A stretch of 64,000 nucleotides of DNA from UBA9655 sp964597045 (GCA_964597045.1 CAZQWE010000001.1:1-64000), one strand, 5' to 3'. Shown: positions 45,279-54,748, numbered from the stretch's first letter. Translations and numbers: made by a program. The notes: generated by a model not told the origin, from the sequence alone.

Positions 45279-45737
45279 ATGAAAGCTCTATATTTTGAAG
45301 CCATAACTCTCATAGAGAGACTTCATCATCTTTATTTAGATGTTATAAAGACTGAACTCGATCGCCTTCGCATTTTTGATATAACAAATGTGCAATGTTT
45401 TATTCTCTATAATGTCGGCAAAAATGAAATGACTGTTGGCGAAATATCAAACCGAGGGTATTATTTAGGGACAAATGTTTCCTATAACCTCAAAAAACTT
45501 GTCGAAAACGGATACTTTATTCAAGAGCAAGCTCAACATGACCGAAGAGCAAGTAAAATTCGTCTCTCTGAAAAGGGACTAAAACTCTATGATAAACTTG
45601 ACAAGCTTTTCACACAGCAGGCTGCAAACCTCAAATATAACGGTGTTACGGATCAGAACTTAACAGAAACTCTCAAGCTACTTCGAAAAGTTGAATCCTA
45701 CTGGAATTTCATTAAAGCACATGGACTCGCGGAATAG
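45279..45737 (+). CDS. LdtR-like MarR-family regulator
   Basis: This 152-residue winged-helix protein starts at ATG behind AAAGGA. It has the MarR pattern (QCFILYNVG, EMTVGEISNRGYYLGTNVSYNLKKLVENGYFIQEQ, the wing DRRASKIRLSEKG). The sequence, particularly the start and the VESYWNFIKAHG end, resembles LdtR, a stress and cell-wall regulator of alphaproteobacteria. Target genes are not in sight. The 170 bases before it show nothing recognisable. Confidence 0.82.
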   Translation: MKALYFEAITLIERLHHLYLDVIKTELDRLRIFDITNVQCFILYNVGKNEMTVGEISNRGYYLGTNVSYNLKKLVENGYFIQEQAQHDRRASKIRLSEKGLKLYDKLDKLFTQQAANLKYNGVTDQNLTETLKLLRKVESYWNFIKAHGLAE

Positions 45738-45741
45738 TGAA

Positions 45742-46317
45742 TTACCGACTATAAGCCCAAACCGTTGCTGGAGGCAAATTACGAAAAACAGTACCTATCC
45801 TTTTCTTCTGTAATTGATAGACTTTTTCATTAATCGAAGATTTAGGTGAATAGGTATATTGAAGAAAGAGCCCACCTTCAGACATGATTTGAAAGCAACT
45901 GTCAAGGATTTGCTTTCGAATACCCTCTGGTATATTAATCATCGGAAGACCTGAAACTACACGCCTTACTTTACCAATAATCTCAGAAGGCAGAATAGTC
46001 TCTAAATGAACCGCATCCCCATGAATCACATTCACGTGAGGCATATTGGATTTTAAATAGGCCGCAAGGGCAGGATCTAGTTCAATCACATAAATTCGTG
46101 CGGGATCAATTCCCTCCTTAATCATGGCTTTTGTCAATGACCCAGTGCCCCCACCCAACTCAACGATTGGTGAGCCATCATTGCTGTTTGCGTGCTTTGC
46201 AAGAAGAGCTCCCAAATGACGAGAACTCGGGGCAACAGCACCAAGTTGTCTTGGTGATTTAAGAAATCTTTTAAGAAAAAGCTTCGTTCCAACGGCTGTA
46301 TTTGTTTCTGCTTGCAT
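45742..46317 (-). CDS. pmtA: Phospholipid N-methyltransferase (PmtA-like)
   Basis: This 191-residue class I methyltransferase has FLKRFLKSPRQLGAVAPSSRHL at the start (the PmtA membrane-binding region), motif I VELGGGTGSLTKAM, IELDPALAAYL and SGLPMINIPEGIR. In alphaproteobacteria PmtA methylates phosphatidylethanolamine toward phosphatidylcholine. A related rRNA adenine dimethylase is a weaker alternative. Convergent with the MarR gene. Confidence 0.8.
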   Translation of the reverse strand: MQAETNTAVGTKLFLKRFLKSPRQLGAVAPSSRHLGALLAKHANSNDGSPIVELGGGTGSLTKAMIKEGIDPARIYVIELDPALAAYLKSNMPHVNVIHGDAVHLETILPSEIIGKVRRVVSGLPMINIPEGIRKQILDSCFQIMSEGGLFLQYTYSPKSSINEKVYQLQKKRIGTVFRNLPPATVWAYSR

Positions 46318-46402
46318 GAATAGATCCTTCTCAGATATGCCGTATTCTTGACCGGATCTAATTAAAAATCAAGCCCCAATGCACTTTCTTTTCGGAACCC
46401 AA

Positions 46403-46819
46403 CTATTTCTTCATTGCACCAGCAATTTGTCCACATGATGAAGGATAATTTGTAGCGCCACCGGTGACACCTGAAATCTTGTTACTTGCCATAGCCTTCT
46501 TACAATCACTCTTACAAGCGGCAAAGTGAGTATTACACCACCAGGATCCACTATCGAATCCTCCACTGTCTCCATTGCAAGTGGCGGCATCAAAACCAAT
46601 GGCTGCTAGACAATCTTTGTAACCACCTGTCATTGATGGCTGAGTACCTGGATTTTTATTTGGAGTATTAAAAGTCTGCTTAAAGCATTCTTTAATACCT
46701 TCCTTTTCATTTGCTGACATTGGATCTGAACACTTCTTTAAGGCAAAAGCACTCTCACCCATTGAACACAATGTGAGTGCTACAGCTACACTCATTAATG
46801 CTAAATATCTATTCGACAT
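46403..46819 (-). CDS. Exported Cys-rich small protein
   Basis: This 138-residue protein starts at ATG behind AGGAG. Residues 1-26 are a signal peptide (ending AFA). The mature part has nine cysteines, with KKCSD, ECFKQ, DCLAA, TCNGD, WWCNTHFAACKSDCKK and SSCGQ, and a Gly/Ser-rich middle. The spacing suggests a disulfide-rich exported domain. No family recognised. Confidence 0.65.
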   Translation of the reverse strand: MSNRYLALMSVAVALTLCSMGESAFALKKCSDPMSANEKEGIKECFKQTFNTPNKNPGTQPSMTGGYKDCLAAIGFDAATCNGDSGGFDSGSWWCNTHFAACKSDCKKAMASNKISGVTGGATNYPSSCGQIAGAMKK

Positions 46820-46882
46820 GATAATACTCCTATATTTATTTCTTTAATATTATCATTATTGTGGTTAATATTTAGTTATTAT

Positions 46883-47830
46883 TTATTTTTTCATTCGAGG
46901 ATGGGAATGACTATAGGCTGCAAAGAGCTTTTCTTGAGTCAGGCCTGTGTATATTTGTGTTGAACTGAGCGACGCATGGCCAAGTAGTTCCTGAATATGA
47001 CGAAGATCTCCTCCCCTTTCCAGCAGATGGGTCGCAAAACTATGGCGCAAAGCATGTGGCGTCGCTGAATCGGGAAGACCCAGCTCCAGCCTTATATCTC
47101 TAAGGGCTTTTTGCACTATTGAAGGATTCAAGCGACCACCTCGAGTTCCTCGGAACAAGGGACCTCTTGAAGAATAAGGATGGGGACAAGCTTTAAGATA
47201 AGTCTCAATTTTTTTAATGACCTGGGGTAATAAGGGAACTTGCCTTTCCTTATTGCCTTTTCCTTTAATAAGGAGACTTGATGCATTCAAATCTCCCCCA
47301 TCCAAATTTAATGCTTCAGAAATCCGAAGGCCACATCCATATAGAAGCATAAACAAAGCTTGGTTACGCAAGTCTTCCCAGGATTCTGGCTTTCGATCCA
47401 CTAGACTCAAAGATTGATTTTCTGTCAGCGGGCGAGGGAGTTTTTTATCGAGCTTTGGAGATGTAATAATCTCAAAAGCTGAAGACGTTTCAAAGCCTTG
47501 CATTTTTATATAATGAACAAAATTCTTAAGGCTTGAGAGAAAACGTGCAGTGGATCTCTTATCCCTCCCTTCTTTCAGGCATGAAGCAAGGAAGGAACGA
47601 AGTTCCATAATCTTGATCGTTCCAAAGTCCATAACATCCATAGGCTTTTCATGATAAATCTTCATGAAGTTAAAGAAATGTTTGAGATCAGAGAAATAAG
47701 CTTGAACCGTATGGTTTGAAACACGTCTTTCATAGACAAGCTGCTGGTAATATCTTTTGAGCCATGACTGGAGCTCAGGGGTTACAGGTTCTAGAGACTC
47801 TTGAAAACGTCTTTCTGCTTTATCGCTCAT
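46883..47830 (-). CDS. xerC: Site-specific tyrosine recombinase XerC
   Basis: The start at 47830 (315 aa) lies one base after the tal stop (TAA-A-ATG); a longer frame overlaps tal. Catalytic residues: R in GCGLRISEALNL, K in LIKGKGNKERQVPLL, HALRHSFATHLLERGGDLR and LLGHASLSSTQIYTGL. The SLSSTQIYT ending is typical of XerC. It pairs with XerD (36254-37168) at dif. Gene order xerC-tal divergent from priA is common in alphaproteobacteria. Confidence 0.94.
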   Translation of the reverse strand: MSDKAERRFQESLEPVTPELQSWLKRYYQQLVYERRVSNHTVQAYFSDLKHFFNFMKIYHEKPMDVMDFGTIKIMELRSFLASCLKEGRDKRSTARFLSSLKNFVHYIKMQGFETSSAFEIITSPKLDKKLPRPLTENQSLSLVDRKPESWEDLRNQALFMLLYGCGLRISEALNLDGGDLNASSLLIKGKGNKERQVPLLPQVIKKIETYLKACPHPYSSRGPLFRGTRGGRLNPSIVQKALRDIRLELGLPDSATPHALRHSFATHLLERGGDLRHIQELLGHASLSSTQIYTGLTQEKLFAAYSHSHPRMKK

Positions 47831-47831
47831 T

Positions 47832-48491
47832 TTATGCGAGTATCTTCTGCCCCGTTTTTTGCCAATCTGCAAGGAAGGTCTTAATTCCTAAATCAGTCAA
47901 GGGATGATTATAAAGAGAACGGAAAACCTTAGGAGGCATGGTTGCAACATCTGCTCCCACATGAGCCATCTCAACAACATGAAGAGCACTACGAATAGAT
48001 GCTGCTAGAACTTGAGTCGTAAACTCAGGATAGTTTTTAAAGATTTCAACGATTTGTTGCACAAGACCAGCGCCTGACTCTCCCAGGTCATCTAGACGTC
48101 CCATAAAAGGTGAAACAAATGTAGCCCCTGCTTTTGCGGCAAGAATGGCTTGGCCTGGTGAGAAGCATAAGGTCACGTTCACCTTTGTTCCTTCCTGAGT
48201 GAGGATCCGGCAAGCCTTAAGGCCATCCATAGTCAATGGAACCTTAATAGTGACGTTTGAGGCAATCTTAGCCAAGTAACGTCCTTCAGCAAGCATTCCA
48301 TCAAGATCCGTTGCTGTCACTTCAGCACTCACAGGACCTGGTACGAGTTCGCAAATTTCAGCGATGGATTTCTCAAAAGACCCGCCTGATAATGAAAAGA
48401 GTGTGGGATTCGTTGTCACGCCGTCAACAAGTCCTGTTTCAACTAAAGTGCGAATTTCTGTAATATCAGCAGTATCGATAAAAAATTTCAT
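47832..48491 (-). CDS. tal: Transaldolase, TalC/fructose-6-phosphate aldolase type
   Basis: This 219-residue short transaldolase has MKFFIDTADITEIR, GVTTNPTLF, catalytic Lys in NVTIKVPLT, and NVTLCFSPGQAILAAKAGATFVSPFMGRLDD-type segments. Short length puts it in the TalC/TalB-like class 3B. It moves dihydroxyacetone units in the pentose phosphate pathway. It is co-transcribed with xerC and divergent from priA (36 bases between starts). Confidence 0.92.
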   Translation of the reverse strand: MKFFIDTADITEIRTLVETGLVDGVTTNPTLFSLSGGSFEKSIAEICELVPGPVSAEVTATDLDGMLAEGRYLAKIASNVTIKVPLTMDGLKACRILTQEGTKVNVTLCFSPGQAILAAKAGATFVSPFMGRLDDLGESGAGLVQQIVEIFKNYPEFTTQVLAASIRSALHVVEMAHVGADVATMPPKVFRSLYNHPLTDLGIKTFLADWQKTGQKILA

Positions 48492-48527
48492 CAGCTATAA
48501 TCCTTATCTATTAAATGTGAGCCCATT

Positions 48528-50516
48528 ATGAGTACGAATTCATCCTCTGTAAAGATCTCTGTCCTGCTCCCAGTTCCCCTGGATACAACCTTCGATTATG
48601 CTCACGCCTCTCCTCTTCCTAAGGGAACACTCGTTAAGGTATCTTTTGGAGCACGTGAACTCTATGGAATCACCTGGGATAATCATCCGTCAGCCTCCTA
48701 TAAGACTTTGAAACCACTGCTGAAAATCTATACTGGACTTACTCTACCCGATGTGTCCATCAAATTCATTGATTGGGTCAGTGAGTATACGATGTCCCAC
48801 AAAGGGCAGATCTTAAAAATGGCCGTCCCCGTTGCGGATGCCTATGAGACGGAGGGAAAGCGAGCCTTGAAACAGCCCTCTCCCCCCCCTCCCAAAGCTG
48901 CCCAAAAACCCCAATTATCGTTGGATCAGATGGTCGCATCAGAAGATGTTATCAAGAGCCTTGAAACAGAAGCCTTCCATACCTTTCTTCTTGAAGGCGT
49001 CACAGGCTCAGGGAAGACGGAGGTCTACTTTGAATCCATCGATTGGGTTTTGAAAAAGGGAGGACAAGCCCTTGTCATGCTTCCTGAAATCGCACTAAGC
49101 GCTCAGTGGCTTCAGAGATTTGAGAAACGCTTTGGTTTTCCACCGGCCCTTTGGCATTCTGATCTTGGGAAACGCGAACGGAAGTTGACCTTTCGATCTA
49201 TTGTTGAAGGAGGGTCACCAGTCATCGTTGGCACTCGTTCTTCTTTGTTCTTACCCTACCCTGACCTCAAACTGATCGTAGTGGACGAAGAACATGACGG
49301 ATCCTATAAACAAGAGGAAGGGGTTATTTACAACGCAAGGGATATGGCTGTTGTGAGAGCTCGCTTTAGCAATGCCACATGCGTTCTGGCCTCAGCAACC
49401 CCCTCTCTTGAAACTGAGATGAATGTAGCTTCAGGAAAATACAGGCATATCAAACTCCTCGACCGCTATGGAGATGCGGAAATGCCTGACGTTAAACTCA
49501 TTGATATGCGGCGCATTAAACGAAAATCTGGTGAGTGGCTTTCTCAAGAACTGAGACAAAGCATTAGAGAAACGCTCGACAAGGGTGAGCAAGCCATGCT
49601 TTTCCTCAATCGCAGAGGGTATGCCCCTATGACACTCTGTCAGAACTGTGGAGATCGTTTGATGTGCCCCCATTGTAGCGTTTCCCTTGTTCAACATAAA
49701 TACCTGGATAAGCTCCTCTGCCATCATTGTGGGCACACACTCTCCCTCCCAAAACAATGCGTTTCCTGCAACGTGGAAGGGTCCTACAGCGCAATTGGTC
49801 CTGGCGTTGAACGAATCCTGGAGGAAGTGCAAAACTTCTTTCCTGATGCAAAATCTGCAATCATGACGAGTGATCATCTCTCTACTTCCGCCAAAGTCTC
49901 TGAACTCGTTGATAAGATTCAAAACCACGAAGTTGATATTCTTATTGGAACACAAATCATGGCGAAGGGTCACCATTTTCCTTTGCTCACTCTTGTGGGG
50001 ATCATTGATGGAGATAGCGCTTTATCAGGTAGCGATTTAAGAGCGTCAGAGAAATCTTTTCAACTCTTGCATCAAGTTGCAGGCAGGTCAGGAAGAGAGT
50101 CCAGACGGGGTCAGGTTCTCCTTCAAACCCATGCACCAGAACATCCCGTTATGCAGGCTCTGGCAAGACATAACAGAGCGGAGTTCATTGCCCTTGAATC
50201 AGATCAACGGATGATCCACGGCTTCCCCCCTTTTGGCAGGCTTGCAGCGCTTATCGTCTCAGGAAAAAAGCCAGATGAGGTTGAGAAAACGGCACGACTG
50301 CTTGCCAGCCGATTCCCCTTGAACGATAAAGCGGAACTTCTCGGCCCTACCCCTGCTCCCCTCTCCTATTTAAGGGGAAAGAACCGCTGGAGACTTCTTC
50401 TCAAAACAGACAAGAATTTCCCCCCCCAACCCCTAATCAAACATTGGCTTGGCAATACTAAAATTCCTTCAACAATAAGAATTCAAGTGGATATAGATCC
50501 CTATAGCTTTTATTAG
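48528..50516 (+). CDS. priA: Primosomal replication helicase PriA
   Basis: This 662-residue protein has the 3' DNA-binding N-terminal domain, Walker A GVTGSGKTEVY, Walker B VDEEHD, ASATPSLET (motif III), then the paired zinc-binding cysteines (CQNCGDRLMCPHC, CHHCGHTL, CVSC) and helicase motifs V-VI (GTQIMAKGHHFP, QVAGRSGR). It restarts stalled replication forks. Shorter than E. coli PriA (732) but the same order. Divergent from tal. Confidence 0.96.
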   Translation: MSTNSSSVKISVLLPVPLDTTFDYAHASPLPKGTLVKVSFGARELYGITWDNHPSASYKTLKPLLKIYTGLTLPDVSIKFIDWVSEYTMSHKGQILKMAVPVADAYETEGKRALKQPSPPPPKAAQKPQLSLDQMVASEDVIKSLETEAFHTFLLEGVTGSGKTEVYFESIDWVLKKGGQALVMLPEIALSAQWLQRFEKRFGFPPALWHSDLGKRERKLTFRSIVEGGSPVIVGTRSSLFLPYPDLKLIVVDEEHDGSYKQEEGVIYNARDMAVVRARFSNATCVLASATPSLETEMNVASGKYRHIKLLDRYGDAEMPDVKLIDMRRIKRKSGEWLSQELRQSIRETLDKGEQAMLFLNRRGYAPMTLCQNCGDRLMCPHCSVSLVQHKYLDKLLCHHCGHTLSLPKQCVSCNVEGSYSAIGPGVERILEEVQNFFPDAKSAIMTSDHLSTSAKVSELVDKIQNHEVDILIGTQIMAKGHHFPLLTLVGIIDGDSALSGSDLRASEKSFQLLHQVAGRSGRESRRGQVLLQTHAPEHPVMQALARHNRAEFIALESDQRMIHGFPPFGRLAALIVSGKKPDEVEKTARLLASRFPLNDKAELLGPTPAPLSYLRGKNRWRLLLKTDKNFPPQPLIKHWLGNTKIPSTIRIQVDIDPYSFY

Positions 50517-50574
50517 CATTAATCAGTTGTTAAGATAATATAGGGAAAATGACTTACACGATAAGGAGATAGAG

Positions 50575-50790
50575 ATGAAATCATTAAGCCTTTTTACAAT
50601 CATAATCTGTGCCCTCTTCTTAAACTCAGCGGCCCATAGTGAACGCTTTGTAGGATGCGTTTCGCTTCAAACTTGTCAGAAAAAATGTACAGCAGAGCAA
50701 GCTATCTTTAAAGCAACTGATCCTGAGAAGAAATGCACGAGTGAACATACGATTGATACGAGCATAGGCGCATGCTATTGCAGGAATTAA
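50575..50790 (+). CDS. Small exported Cys-rich protein
   Basis: This 71-residue protein starts at ATG behind AAGGAGATAGAG. Residues 1-22 are a signal peptide. The mature 49 residues carry six cysteines (GCVSLQTCQKKC, KKCTSE, ACYC), a compact disulfide-rich domain. It is similar in size, though not in spacing, to the CX3C protein at 18858-19130. Function unknown. Confidence 0.7.
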   Translation: MKSLSLFTIIICALFLNSAAHSERFVGCVSLQTCQKKCTAEQAIFKATDPEKKCTSEHTIDTSIGACYCRN

Positions 50791-50827
50791 AAAAAATTAT
50801 ATAAAAATAAAAAGGTAATGAAAACCA

Positions 50828-51769
50828 ATGCAAGACTTTTCCTTAAAATATACCAAATTACAAATGATCATTATTGGAGCTTTATTTGTTATTGATGTCA
50901 TTTGGTTGAACGTGGCGAATATTAAGTTTTACTATGACATCAATGATTGGCTTCTCATTGGTCTGGTTCTTTCCTTTCTTTCCATTGTTATTTACGCTTA
51001 TGGTAAACACAATCCCAACCCAAGCATCATCACTCTCTACAAATTCTGCTTGATTCTCTTTTTATTTAATTTCTTTGCGGAGATATTTTGTTACCTCCTT
51101 TATACCCTCAAGGAACCCCTTGCTGATCCATGGCTAGCTGCCCTTGATGCAAAGATCGGCTTTCATGCTCCAGATTTAGTTTATTGGTTTGAGGAACGTC
51201 CTCTTCTCCATAAAATATCAGGGGTCATTTATGATACGTTTATGTCTCAGTTTCTCATCATTTTCTTTTACCTCGCCCTTAGAAACCAACTCGTTGATTT
51301 AGAACAGTTTGTTATGATTTATTTCATTGCAATTCTGGTAACATTTTCTATTGCAAAGTTTTATCCTGCAGCGGGTCCCTCTTACTGGTATCAGTTTGAA
51401 ATTAACCCGGAAGCCTCCCGTGCTGTTAAGCGTATATTTGAACTGAGGGATCAAATCTTGGATTTACGAGTCGTTGACGGAATTGTGACATTCCCTTCCT
51501 ATCATACAACAGCTGCTATTCTCTACGCTTTTGCCCTTCGTCATCAATCGAAGCTCATATTTATACCCGCTACCATTTTAAACGGTCTCATGATCTTTTC
51601 ATGTCTTGTAAATGGTGGTCATTACCTTGTCGATTTATTTGCTGGAATGGCTGTTTTTGCAGTAGCTTATTTGATCGAAAAAAGACTCAGTTTCTACTAT
51701 GAAAGGGCGAGAAAAAACCAAAGGCCCTCTCTCAGCAAAAAGCCAGCGCTTACAAAACAAGAGGTTTAG
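50828..51769 (+). CDS. PAP2-family membrane phosphatase
   Basis: This 313-residue protein has six hydrophobic segments and the three PAP2 motifs spread as in this family: KFYPAAGPS, SYHTTAAILYAF and NGGHYLVDLFAG (His and Asp catalytic). It removes or exchanges phosphate on lipids or undecaprenyl pyrophosphate at the membrane; the inositol-phosphoceramide-synthase-like subgroup is a possible alternative. Ribosome site AAGG 12 bases upstream is weak. Confidence 0.85.
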   Translation: MQDFSLKYTKLQMIIIGALFVIDVIWLNVANIKFYYDINDWLLIGLVLSFLSIVIYAYGKHNPNPSIITLYKFCLILFLFNFFAEIFCYLLYTLKEPLADPWLAALDAKIGFHAPDLVYWFEERPLLHKISGVIYDTFMSQFLIIFFYLALRNQLVDLEQFVMIYFIAILVTFSIAKFYPAAGPSYWYQFEINPEASRAVKRIFELRDQILDLRVVDGIVTFPSYHTTAAILYAFALRHQSKLIFIPATILNGLMIFSCLVNGGHYLVDLFAGMAVFAVAYLIEKRLSFYYERARKNQRPSLSKKPALTKQEV

Positions 51770-51772
51770 TCC

Positions 51773-52081
51773 CTATAACTCTCGATATTTTGCCTGATAG
51801 TTATCGTTCACACTCATTGTAAAACGATGATGTAAAATGCAAATATAAAGAATCCGGTTGTGCTTAATTGAGTTGCTCCTATCTATTGTAAGATTTGTAT
51901 TCACATGGGTAGTCCTACCCTTCGTCACATAAATGGTCACATGAAACACATCCTTGTGTGTTTTATCTACAATAGTCCAAGGACCACCCAGATCAAAGGA
52001 ACCTGAAGACCCTAATTGATGCTCCAACATGTCCTGTGTTTGCCTATAGAATTTTGCAAGCAATGAAATTTTCTTAAACAT
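51773..52081 (-). CDS. Small protein of unknown function
   Basis: This 102-residue frame has a strong ribosome site (AGGGAGGGAT directly before the ATG) and a plausible amphipathic composition (DKTHKDVFHVTIYVTKGRTTHVNTNLTIDR). No signal peptide, membrane segment or known motif is seen. It is convergent with the PAP2 gene, 3 bases apart. A real gene is likely but not certain. Confidence 0.5.
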   Translation of the reverse strand: MFKKISLLAKFYRQTQDMLEHQLGSSGSFDLGGPWTIVDKTHKDVFHVTIYVTKGRTTHVNTNLTIDRSNSIKHNRILYICILHHRFTMSVNDNYQAKYREL

Positions 52082-52228
52082 ATCCCTCCCTAGACTGAAC
52101 TTCTATTTAGGAGATCTCTTTCTTCTTATTTTTCTTTATCAATAACGGTGGGGGTTTTTGCCTTCTGGGTATTGATCTTATCTTCCCAATGGTTGCTTTC
52201 TTACACATTTATATTTAGAAGTCAAGGA

Positions 52229-53056
52229 ATGGAGAAAGAATTTGAATATTTTCTTAGGCTTTGGAACTTATCTCTTCAGGGAAACATTCATCAAAGTCCA
52301 AATGGTCTTGTGGCTAAGGTCATGGGACAGAGAAAAACTTACATTCTAAAGATCTCTTCTCATCAGGGGGATGAACACACAGCCATTGTTCTTTCTCATT
52401 TTAAAGGTCATGGGGCCGTCCGAGTTATCCGTTATGAGGGTAACGCCACCCTTCTCGAATACGCATCTCCTGGGGCCCATCTTGCCCAAATGGTGAGAGA
52501 AGGTAAAGATGCACTCGCCACTCAAATTGTTTGTGATGTTATCAAGGCCTTGCATTCACAGAGTTTTTCTCTCCTTCCCCTCCCAACAATTGAGGAATTA
52601 CAAAGAGGATTTGAGAGATATTTGAATGCAGCATACACTGATATTCCTCGGGGAATTGTGACAGAGGCGGAAACCATTTACAAAGAGCTGGTCCATTCTC
52701 AAGACTCACCTATTGTCCTTCATGGCGATCTTCATCATGACAACATCCTCTTGGATAACAAACGAGGTTGGCTAGCCATCGATCCTAAAGGATATATTGG
52801 AGAGCCTGTTTATGAAGTTGGTGCCATGATGCGCAATTTCTTTGGTCGGAATGAGATTTACGAACAAGGAGAAGGGCTAAGGAAAAGGGTTGATATCATT
52901 TGTGAACAATTGGGATATGATAAGACGCGAGTCATCAGATGGTCTTATTCCCAAGCCATTTTGGCAGGAATATGGTCAGTGGAAGATAGAGAATCTTGCA
53001 AATGGGCTATAGACTTGGCCACATCTATGAAATCAGCTTTTAGAGAATTCTTGTAA
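52229..53056 (+). CDS. APH(6)-like aminoglycoside/hydroxyurea phosphotransferase
   Basis: The chosen start ATG 52229 (275 aa) begins MEKEFEYFLRLWNL, which fits the family; a GTG at 52148 would add 27 hydrophobic residues and lacks a ribosome site. Kinase motifs: LHGDLHHDNILL (catalytic loop) and LAIDPKGYIGEPVYEVGAMMRNFF (metal loop). It resembles streptomycin 6-kinase-type proteins, but intracellular bacteria often carry homologues of unknown substrate, so antibiotic resistance should not be assumed. Confidence 0.8.
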   Translation: MEKEFEYFLRLWNLSLQGNIHQSPNGLVAKVMGQRKTYILKISSHQGDEHTAIVLSHFKGHGAVRVIRYEGNATLLEYASPGAHLAQMVREGKDALATQIVCDVIKALHSQSFSLLPLPTIEELQRGFERYLNAAYTDIPRGIVTEAETIYKELVHSQDSPIVLHGDLHHDNILLDNKRGWLAIDPKGYIGEPVYEVGAMMRNFFGRNEIYEQGEGLRKRVDIICEQLGYDKTRVIRWSYSQAILAGIWSVEDRESCKWAIDLATSMKSAFREFL

Positions 53057-53123
53057 AAAGTGTATTTGTTGTCCAAAAGTCCTTTCAATGTTAGATTAGT
53101 AATTCAATTAGGGAGCCAATAAA

Positions 53124-53615
53124 ATGAACTCAAAGCAAATCACAGCCCAAGATATTGTCTTTTACCAAGAAGCTCTGAATGAGGCCAAGAAAGGTCTTGC
53201 AACGGGTGGAATTCCCATTGGGGCTGTATTGGTTCATAAGGGGCGTATTATTGGCCGCGGTCACAATAAACGCGTTCAAATGGGAAGCGCAATAAGACAT
53301 GGGGAAACAGATTGCATTGAAAATGCAGGTCGCCATCCCGCCACTGTCTACCAAGAGTCTACTCTCTATACCACACTCTCCCCGTGTGCGATGTGTTCTG
53401 GCACGGCTCTTCTATACAAGATTCCTCGAATCGTTATGGGAGAAAATCAGAACTTTATGGGGGAAGAGGAATGGCTTAAATCCCATGGTGTCGTATTGTT
53501 AAATCTGAATGATGCAGAAACCATCCAGATGATGGGGGATTTTATTCGGGCTAATGACAGACTATGGAATGAGGATATTTCTTGTGTTGAAAAACAATCT
53601 TCAATGCAAGCCTAA
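53124..53615 (+). CDS. Cytosine deaminase-like (FCY1-type) nucleoside deaminase
   Basis: This 163-residue protein starts at ATG behind AGGGAG. It carries the CDD-fold zinc motif H59-G-E61 (in RHGETDCIENAGR) and PC88-x2-C91 (SPCAMC). The ENAGRHPATVY segment and C-terminal KSHGVVL favour yeast FCY1-type cytosine deaminases over tRNA adenosine deaminase TadA. It would deaminate cytosine to uracil for salvage. Its 3' end overlaps the convergent MarR-GNAT gene by 15 bases. Confidence 0.85.
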   Translation: MNSKQITAQDIVFYQEALNEAKKGLATGGIPIGAVLVHKGRIIGRGHNKRVQMGSAIRHGETDCIENAGRHPATVYQESTLYTTLSPCAMCSGTALLYKIPRIVMGENQNFMGEEEWLKSHGVVLLNLNDAETIQMMGDFIRANDRLWNEDISCVEKQSSMQA

Positions 53616-54548
53616 GGTATTCACACTCCCCACATAAAAATCAGTATCCACAACACTACCCTTAAACCCTTGTGGCACTTGATTTTTATTTATCTTCTGA
53701 AACCCACATTTTTCATAAAATTTAGCAGCACCTTTAAGAACATCGACTGTACTCAGATAAAGGTGAGTAAATCCATGTTTCTCGGCAGCTCGAACGAGCT
53801 CTTTCATCAACTCCTGAGCAATCCCTTTCCCTCGGTAAGGCTGAGCCACAAATAACTTCTTCAGCTCACCATTTCGTTCATCAATCTTTGAGAGCCCAAT
53901 ACTTCCCACAATCTCTCCCTCTTCATTCACTGCATACCAAAAGTTATAAGACTTGTTAAAATAGAACGCCTCTTCGGCCTTCAAGATACTGATATTCTCC
54001 TTATCCGTAATCGGTATATTGAACTCATTTTTTTGAATATTTTCAATCATGTGGATAATCTGCTTGCGAATTGTACGAGAGGTCGAGAGCTTACGGATCT
54101 TAACGCCTTCCTTCAATTTCCGACTCTTCTCCAAAGCATTCCCGTACTTTTCAATGGATTTTATGATACTGTCCTGATCATCATCATTCAGAAAATCAAA
54201 GGCTCCTTTAATCTTTATATTCGAGTACTCATCAATAACCTTGATCTCAGCGAGCCCCTTCTCGGTTATTGTGAGACGTTTTTCCCTTTTGTCGGCACCA
54301 TATGAGATTGATATGTAACTCTCTTTATCGAGATACGACACAATGCGAGACATGCTTGAGATAGAGAGGAGCAAAAGATTACTGAGCTCAGAAATAGTCA
54401 TTCCTGGAGTTTTTGCGATCTCAATCAAGGCATGCCAGTTCTGAGGAGTTTGCCCAGAATGATTACTATTCAGTTGCAACATACCAAGTTCACGAATCAA
54501 TTTTCGGGAAACTTGCCTGAGTTTGCTTATACTTTCTTTGTTAATCAT
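53601..54548 (-). CDS. MarR-type HTH and GNAT acetyltransferase fusion
   Basis: This 315-residue protein has an N-terminal MarR winged helix (about 1-150, with MTISELSNLLLLSISSMSRIVSYL and the wing ADKREKRLTITEKG) joined to a GNAT domain (about 165-315, with ELKKLFVAQPYRGKGIAQELMKELVRAA and FYEKCGFQKINK). Such two-domain proteins are known and are thought to act as acetyltransferases with an HTH of uncertain role. Ribosome site weak. Confidence 0.87.
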   Translation of the reverse strand: MINKESISKLRQVSRKLIRELGMLQLNSNHSGQTPQNWHALIEIAKTPGMTISELSNLLLLSISSMSRIVSYLDKESYISISYGADKREKRLTITEKGLAEIKVIDEYSNIKIKGAFDFLNDDDQDSIIKSIEKYGNALEKSRKLKEGVKIRKLSTSRTIRKQIIHMIENIQKNEFNIPITDKENISILKAEEAFYFNKSYNFWYAVNEEGEIVGSIGLSKIDERNGELKKLFVAQPYRGKGIAQELMKELVRAAEKHGFTHLYLSTVDVLKGAAKFYEKCGFQKINKNQVPQGFKGSVVDTDFYVGSVNTLGLH

Positions 54549-54677
54549 AAGGTTATTTTAATAGCATAAGTCGAACCTCAGCAAAACCTCTATGTTTCAA
54601 CGATATGAAAATAATTTAATGAAAGCAGTTGCAATTTGGTAGTATATTTATTAACTATAAACTATGCTCCCCGCGGG

Positions 54678-54707
54678 CGTCATCCCCGCTTTCGCGGGGA
54701 TGACGCT
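54678..54707. repeat. REP-like palindrome, 13-bp perfect stem
   Basis: GCGTCATCCCCGC (54678-54690), loop TTTC, GCGGGGATGACGC (54695-54707). Same family as the pair at 60564-60689. Such GCGTCATCC...GGGATGACGC palindromes are dispersed in many bacteria as REP/BIME-type elements; here it lies before alaX. The 54549-54677 stretch is AT-rich with no gene seen. Confidence 0.75.
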
Positions 54708-54748
54708 GGTTGGGTAGGACTTGTTACACTCATTTAAAGGAGACACAC

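Noticed and set aside
36254..47830. Two tyrosine recombinases as mobile-element integrases
   Set aside because: Motifs and neighbourhoods identify XerD and XerC, the housekeeping chromosome-dimer resolvases; no attachment sites or phage genes are near.
49431..49976. 181-codon minus-strand frame within priA
   Set aside because: Fully inside the zinc-binding and helicase part of PriA; shadow frame.
52229..53056. Antibiotic-resistance cassette
   Set aside because: The APH(6)-like kinase is alone, without an integron, transposase or second resistance gene, so it is probably a resident gene of unknown substrate.
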